A stretch of 64,000 nt of DNA, taken from Bolinopsis microptera (taxonomy: Eukaryota; Ctenophora; Tentaculata; Lobata; Bolinopsidae). Position numbers and translations under genes: made by a program. Numbering within the stretch: position 1 is the first letter of the stretch; each line of letters opens with the position of its first letter. A model generated the notes under the pieces. That model saw only the letters and a program-made list of their open reading frames with translations. It ran no database searches and had not been told where the DNA came from. Positions 59,376-64,000 of this stretch are shown here, in pieces. The DNA lies in NCBI RefSeq assembly GCF_026151205.1, contig NC_087075.1, forward strand, positions 7,830,858 to 7,894,857. Direction: 5' to 3'.

Positions 59376-60556
59376 GTGAAGTGTCTCAGCTACATGGGTT
59401 GGGGGTCCCCCCCCCCTTTTTTTTGTCAATACCTTAAAGGACTAAAATACAAAATTCAACAATCCCTTATACCAGCAATATTGGATAGATCTTTTGGAAC
59501 CGACCAAACTAGCAGAGAACTCTTTGCATTACCAGTCAAAGAAGGAGGTCTATGTGACCTTAGTTTGATGTCTGACCTAGAATACAAGTACTCATGCCAA
59601 GTAACATCAGATCTTACAGAAGCAATATACAATCAACACCCAGATTTTTATGATAATCAGGAAAAACTTGTAGAGATCAAGACCCAAATCCGAAAATCAA
59701 GGATAGAGTTTTTCAAGGAGAGAAAATATGAGGTTACAAAAGACCTGAATGAAACCCAAAAATTGCAATTAGATCTTACATCAGAGAAAGGGGCAAGTTC
59801 CTGGCTTTCATCACTCCCACTCAAATCATTCGGATTCTGTCTCAACAAGCAAGAATTCAATGACGCCCTAGCTCTTAGGCACAACTTTGGAATAAAAGAT
59901 GCTGCAAGAAAATGTGTATGTGGAAGTGACAACTCAATAAATCACTCATTAATATGCAAAAGGGGTGGGTATGTAGATCTCTCCGCCACAATTCATTGAG
60001 AGATGTGTTAGCAGAGCTCTTAGAAACTGCTGGCTGTAAAGATGTTACCACTGAACCTCTCCTTATCCCTGTCAATGGGAGAGAACTTCCTGCAGGGGCC
60101 AACAAAGCAGATGGAGCTAGGTTAGATGTTAGTGCTAGGAGTGTATGGAACCCATTGGAAAGGGCATTTTTAGATGTAAGAGTATTTCATGCTCAAGCTC
60201 CTTCCAATAAGGCTCTTGGATCTCCAATGAGTATGTACACTAGCCATGAGAGACAGAAGAAAAACATGTACAACAAAAGGATTGTCGAGGTGGAACATGG
60301 AACATTTACACCAATAGTCCTATCAACAACAGGTGGAATGGGAAGAGAAGCAAATACGTTCTTCAAAAAGTTAGCTGATAGAATGTCTAGAAAATCAAGC
60401 CAAAGATAGAGTGAAGCGATGACTTTTATCAGGAAAAGAATAAGATTTGACTTATTAAGAACGACAATTATTGCTCTTAGAGGAGAAAGAGGGATAAAAA
60501 GTGGTTGTATAGTTAAAATATCAGATTTAGATATTAATATAGAGCCAACAAATTGA
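59376..60556 (+). pseudogene. LINE-E: C-terminal part of an R2-type (RLE) LINE
   Basis: Frame 1 (59376-59999) carries the post-RT region (LIPAILDRSFG, LFALPVKEGGLCDLS) and the knuckle CVCGSDNSINHSLICKRGG (C-x-C-x7-H-x4-C). A 2-base insertion shifts to frame 2 (59954-60409), with RHNSLRD, ARLDVSARSVW...AFLDVRVFHAQAPSN and VEVEHGTFTPIVLSTTGGMG. A TAG at 60407 then interrupts the frame, which otherwise runs on (MTFIRKRIRFDLLR) to 60556. The knuckle followed by a PD-(D/E)XK-like ARLD...FLDV segment is the layout of restriction-like-endonuclease LINEs. The RT core is missing. Inactive. Confidence 0.75.
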
Positions 60557-60629
60557 ATTGGCTACTTTTACTACTGGGGGGGGGGGGGTGTCACGTCCGT
60601 CTATGCCCGCTTGTCTCATAGAATCCAAA

Positions 60630-60865
60630 AAGGACAGGACATAGGCGGACATAGACGGACATAGGCGGACATAGGCGGACATAGGCAGACATAGGCGGAC
60701 ATAGGCGGACATTAATGGACACCTAAATTGCTTAATAAAATGTTCAATTTTTGCTGTTATAGGGGGATCATGTTTTTTGTCCGTTCGGTACCCTATATTT
60801 TCAAAACGGACAAAAAATAGAGCGGACAAAAACGGACAAAAATGGACAAAAACGGACAAAAATGG
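60630..60865 (+). repeat. CGGACATAGG array and AAAACGGAC array
   Basis: About eight CGGACATAGG decamers at 60636-60715 and four AAAACGGACA / AAATGGACA units at 60805-60865, separated by ordinary sequence. Confidence 0.88.
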
Positions 60866-60884
60866 AAATAACATTTAGATGCTT

Positions 60885-61275
60885 CCTCCTCCTACTTTTC
60901 CTCCTCCTCCCCCTGGGTCTTCCTGATCTTCCTCAGTCCTCTTCCTCCTCCCCTCCTCAGTCCTCCTCCTACTCCTCCTCCTCGTCCTCAGTCCTCCTCA
61001 TCAGTCCTCCTCCTCCCCAGTCCTCCTCCTCCTCCTGAGTCCTCCTCCTGGGTCCTCCTCCTGGGTCCTCCTCCTCCTCTTCATCCTCCTCCTCTTCCTC
61101 CTCAGTCCTCAGTCCTCCTTAGTCCTCCTCCTCATCCTTCTCCTCAGTCCTCCATCCTCCTCCTCAGTCCTCCCCCAGTCCCCCTCCTCCTCCTCCTCCT
61201 ATTCAGTCCTCCTCCTCCTCCTCCTCCTTCTCAGTCCTCCTCAGTCCTCCTCCTCCTCCTCCTCTTCCCTCTCAG
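60885..61275 (+). repeat. ~390-bp polypyrimidine (CCT/CTC) tract
   Basis: Almost uninterrupted TCCTCC triplets with periodic AGTCC interruptions. A long homopurine-homopyrimidine run that could form triplex DNA. Confidence 0.95.
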
Positions 61276-61309
61276 TCATCCGTTTATATTCTTGAATTTT
61301 AGATGAAGG

Positions 61310-61590
61310 TGATCCTGTTGAACCTACTGTATTTTGATTTTGTAAGGCCTTTGACACTGTCACCCCACTGTAGTTCTTTTATCTAAATTGGAGGGGTTTG
61401 GGGTCAAAGGAAAAGTTGTAGATGTTATAAAAGACTTTTTTACAGAAAGAACTATGCGGGTGTGTGTATAAGAAGGACAATGGCTTGAGGTGAAACACGT
61501 GTTATTGGTGTTTCCCAGGGGGTCAGTATTGGTTCCTTTGCTATTTATTCTTTATAATAATGATTTTACCTGATATAGTCAAGAATAAGA
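61310..61590 (+). pseudogene. Degenerate RT fragment (LINE-H)
   Basis: Shifting frames give LYFDFVKAFDTV, LSKLEGFGVKGKVVDVIKDFF and then QGGSVLVPLLFILYNND, matching RT motifs A and B' of non-LTR elements. Several frameshifts and stops are present, and the catalytic DD box is not reached before repeat X begins. Confidence 0.7.
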
Positions 61591-61597
61591 TTAAATA

Positions 61598-64000
61598 CCT
61601 ACGGCAGAGTAGATCGTCATAATGATCCCTTCAGATGGCCATAGTGAAGTAGAAAGCAATTGCGCATAGAAATTCATAAGTCGTCACCTACATAGAAAAA
61701 GTGTCTATTATTATTATTATTATAAAACAGGATCTTACCGACAAAAATGATTCTTAAAAATACCCTAATGCGGTAAACTGTACCCTTGAAAAAGATTTTC
61801 CCAACATCTGTTGCATGCAGCTATATCTCTAATTTCGTTCAATTCATGCAAGTTTTCCATTTGCAAATTTCTACTACTTAAATCACTTCTTAAAACCGAT
61901 AACAAGTTCATTCTAGGTCTCCCCAATCTACCAATGAATAAATTATCTGATTCAATTGCAAAAGAGAGAGCCGTTTGGGCTGGGGTGTTCTCCATACTCC
62001 TGAGAATGTGTCCAAACATCTTCCACCGCTGGTGTTCAATACGCTTGGATAACTTTTCAACTTTGCACCGTTCATACAATGCTTTGTTGCTTATCATACC
62101 TTTAGGCCATTTGATGTTTAAAATGGACCTGAGGTGTCTACGATGGAGTGTGTCCATTTTCTCCATGGTTGCTTTCTTAGGACTCCAACTATTTGAGTTG
62201 TAAATCAATACAGATACAACTTGAGCATCATATAACTTCAGCTTTCTTTCAAGGGAAATTTTCTTACCGGACAACCATACTTTTCCAAAGTTCTTAAAAG
62301 CAATCTCAGCTAGGATTCTCCTTCTTTGAATGTCCTTCTCAGTGCAGAGTAAGGAACCTAGTGACTTGTTACTTCGCCATGGTTCGTTATTAGCTAATGG
62401 CTGACCGTTTGTGTCTTTATCAGATTTTTTCGCCAGGTAGAAGGTACTGAATTCAGTTTTACTTTCGTTTACTTGGAGGTTCCAGTCTTTGAGAATCTCC
62501 TTCGCTGTAGGAAGGAAAATTCTCAGTTTCTCGATGTCCTCGTCAGCAAAGTCACAATCGTCTGAATATTCCCACTCAGTAGGAAAACCTAGTTCTGATA
62601 CTGGTGGGTTTGGTCTCCCGGATACAGCTCTGAGGTGGTGTAAGGCTGCTGCAAGAATAAGTGTGAATAGCTTTCCAGATAAAGTATAAACTGTCACCTT
62701 GAAAGGCTCCGAGTAAACTTTCAAACTCTTCCGACAGTGAGGAGTTAACACGAACTCTAAGGAGAGTATTCGATAGAAGGTATTGAACTAAGCGAATGTC
62801 GTCCTCCGAACAACCAGCATCCTTCAAAACATTGATGATAGTATCCCTTTTTACGGTATCAAAAGCTCTACTCATATCAATACCCATTTTGCTAAATGTC
62901 CATTTCTTCCTCATCACAACAGATATAAGCATTCTCTGAGCCCACACAATGTCAGAGCAGCTCCTACCTCTCTTGTAAGCACTCTGCCATGGCATGGTGT
63001 AGTTGTCAATTCTACTCTCAACCCGTTTTAGGGCAATTTGAGTGAGCATCTTCCTCGATCCGTTTAACAGTGTAAGTGGTCTAAGGCTTGTGAGGGGACC
63101 TTTAGGTTTACCGGGCTTCTGTAGAGGAGTCACAATACCTTGTCCTATTGAACTTATGTATCTGTTCCCACTAAATGACTCATTAATTGCCTCAGCATAC
63201 TTCTCAAAAGTGATTGGAAAAAGTGTCTAGTGAAATAATTGATTTCTCCTGGAAATGAAAACTGTTTGAAGCCGACTCTATTTAAGACTTTGAGTGAGAA
63301 TAGATTGTACTCAGGCATGTTTTTATGCAAATCCAATATCCATATAGGGTATGGACCTAGCTGAGGTCAGAGGTGACTTACAGCAAAAGAAATTCCCATA
63401 CTAACTTTGGCTATTTTAAAACTCTGATTCAATTTCGACTTAGGCCCTTTTAAAAAATAGTTTAGTTCACATAGGCTTTAATCTCTATTTAAAGCTATCC
63501 AGCAGGAATCGAAAAGGGCTTCTGTCAAGATAGGCCCTTTTGATTAATTTTAAAGCTTTCCAGGCCTTTTAAATTTAATAATATCCAAAGAGTCACAGTA
63601 CTATAGTACTATATTCAGTAGTGGACATAAGCCGATTAAAATAAAATCAAATTTCAACAGATGACTATTTTGGGACCATGTAGGTATGGTACCCCAGAAT
63701 ATCGAGTAGCCGTGTTGCAATTTAAAAGGGCTTAAGTCGACTGAGGCCCTTTTCATTTGTAGGTGACGAATTATCAACTTATCAAGTTGGGCATTGGAAG
63801 AGCAGATCGTTATAACGAGCCTTGCAAGCAGGGACATTCAACGTCCGACGAGTCCAGACCCGTTAATAACATAAAGGTGAGGGACTGACTTGCTTGAGTA
63901 AGTTATTAAAATTTGAATAAGATTGTAACGAGGTCTGATCGTCATCTTCTTACGCGTTTGATGTCTGTGTGAAGGTAAAATGGTGACATCCTCTGGATCA
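61598..64000 (-). repeat. Repeat X, copy 2 (inverted, split by LINE-F, runs off the window)
   Basis: Inverse of 14975-15857. The two halves, 61598-61707 and 63217-64000, join perfectly at GAAAAAGTGTCTA when the LINE and one target copy are removed. The 78-codon frame of copy 1 is kept at 63601-63837 with one visible change. Confidence 0.85.
61708..63216 (-). pseudogene. LINE-F, 5'-truncated RT inserted in repeat X
   Basis: Flanked by the 13-bp duplication GAAAAAGTGTCTA (61695-61707 and 63217-63229), with a TAA-type 3' tail at 61708-61722. The frame 63133 to ~62690 gives RPLTLLNGSRKM, GIDMSRAFDTVKRD and FQGDS. A ~4-base insertion shifts to 62751-61765, with GKLFTLILAAALHHLR, EYSDDCDF (catalytic pair kept), SKTEFSTF, GSLLCTEKDIQRR and WKMFGHILRS...GRPRMNLL. 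The lineage is distinct from all others in the window. Truncated and frameshifted, hence inactive. Confidence 0.88.

Overview
This is nuclear DNA of an invertebrate animal. It is AT-rich, its genes are split by short GT-AG introns (mostly 95-450 bp), it encodes C2H2 zinc-finger and BTB proteins, and non-LTR retrotransposons (LINEs), MITE-like elements and minisatellites take up most of the space. I cannot name the species or phylum. Three multi-exon host genes (a tandem pair of Cys-rich secreted proteins, a nine-exon basic/coiled-coil protein with an internal repeat, and a nine-exon inositol-dehydrogenase-like gene) were assembled by hand from splice sites whose phases agree at every junction.

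Layout. 1-9.2 kb: two different intact LINEs in tandem on the + strand, then one host exon. 10.7-13.8 kb: two tandem three-exon genes (- strand) for 12-cysteine secreted proteins, both with TCAGGG-type hexamer arrays in intron 1. 14.1-16 kb: a FLYWCH fragment between inverted repeats, then repeat X. 18.6-22.4 kb: tandemly duplicated C2H2 genes. 23.8-26.9 kb: the nine-exon gene whose exon 5 is a 75-bp minisatellite encoding eight 25-residue repeats. 27.5-35.5 kb: a second C2H2 family with a BTB gene between its copies; two DNA transposons there have readable target duplications and paralogous empty sites. 36.9-37.8 kb: a LINE fragment. 38.4-43.3 kb: the oxidoreductase gene. 43.7-44.7 kb: a 1-kb minisatellite. 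45-49.5 kb: mostly unassigned, with one MITE containing a telomere-like tract. 49.5-52.8 kb: a decayed LINE. 52.9-53.1 kb: a small two-exon gene candidate. 53.1-58.7 kb: an intact LINE whose ORF1 joins an AlkB-like dioxygenase to an SGNH hydrolase and whose ORF2 begins with a PHD-like finger. 59.4-61.6 kb: remains of an R2-type (RLE) LINE, microsatellites and another RT remnant. 61.6-64 kb: an inverted copy of repeat X split by a LINE with a 13-bp target duplication.

Most unusual: the AlkB-SGNH ORF1 of LINE-D; a correctly phased A_AAA_AAC slippery heptamer joining ORF1 and ORF2 of LINE-B; and the in-phase coding minisatellite. At least seven distinct LINE lineages are present, and the three complete ones each link ORF1 to ORF2 differently (separate ORFs, putative -1 frameshift, ATGGTAG overlap).
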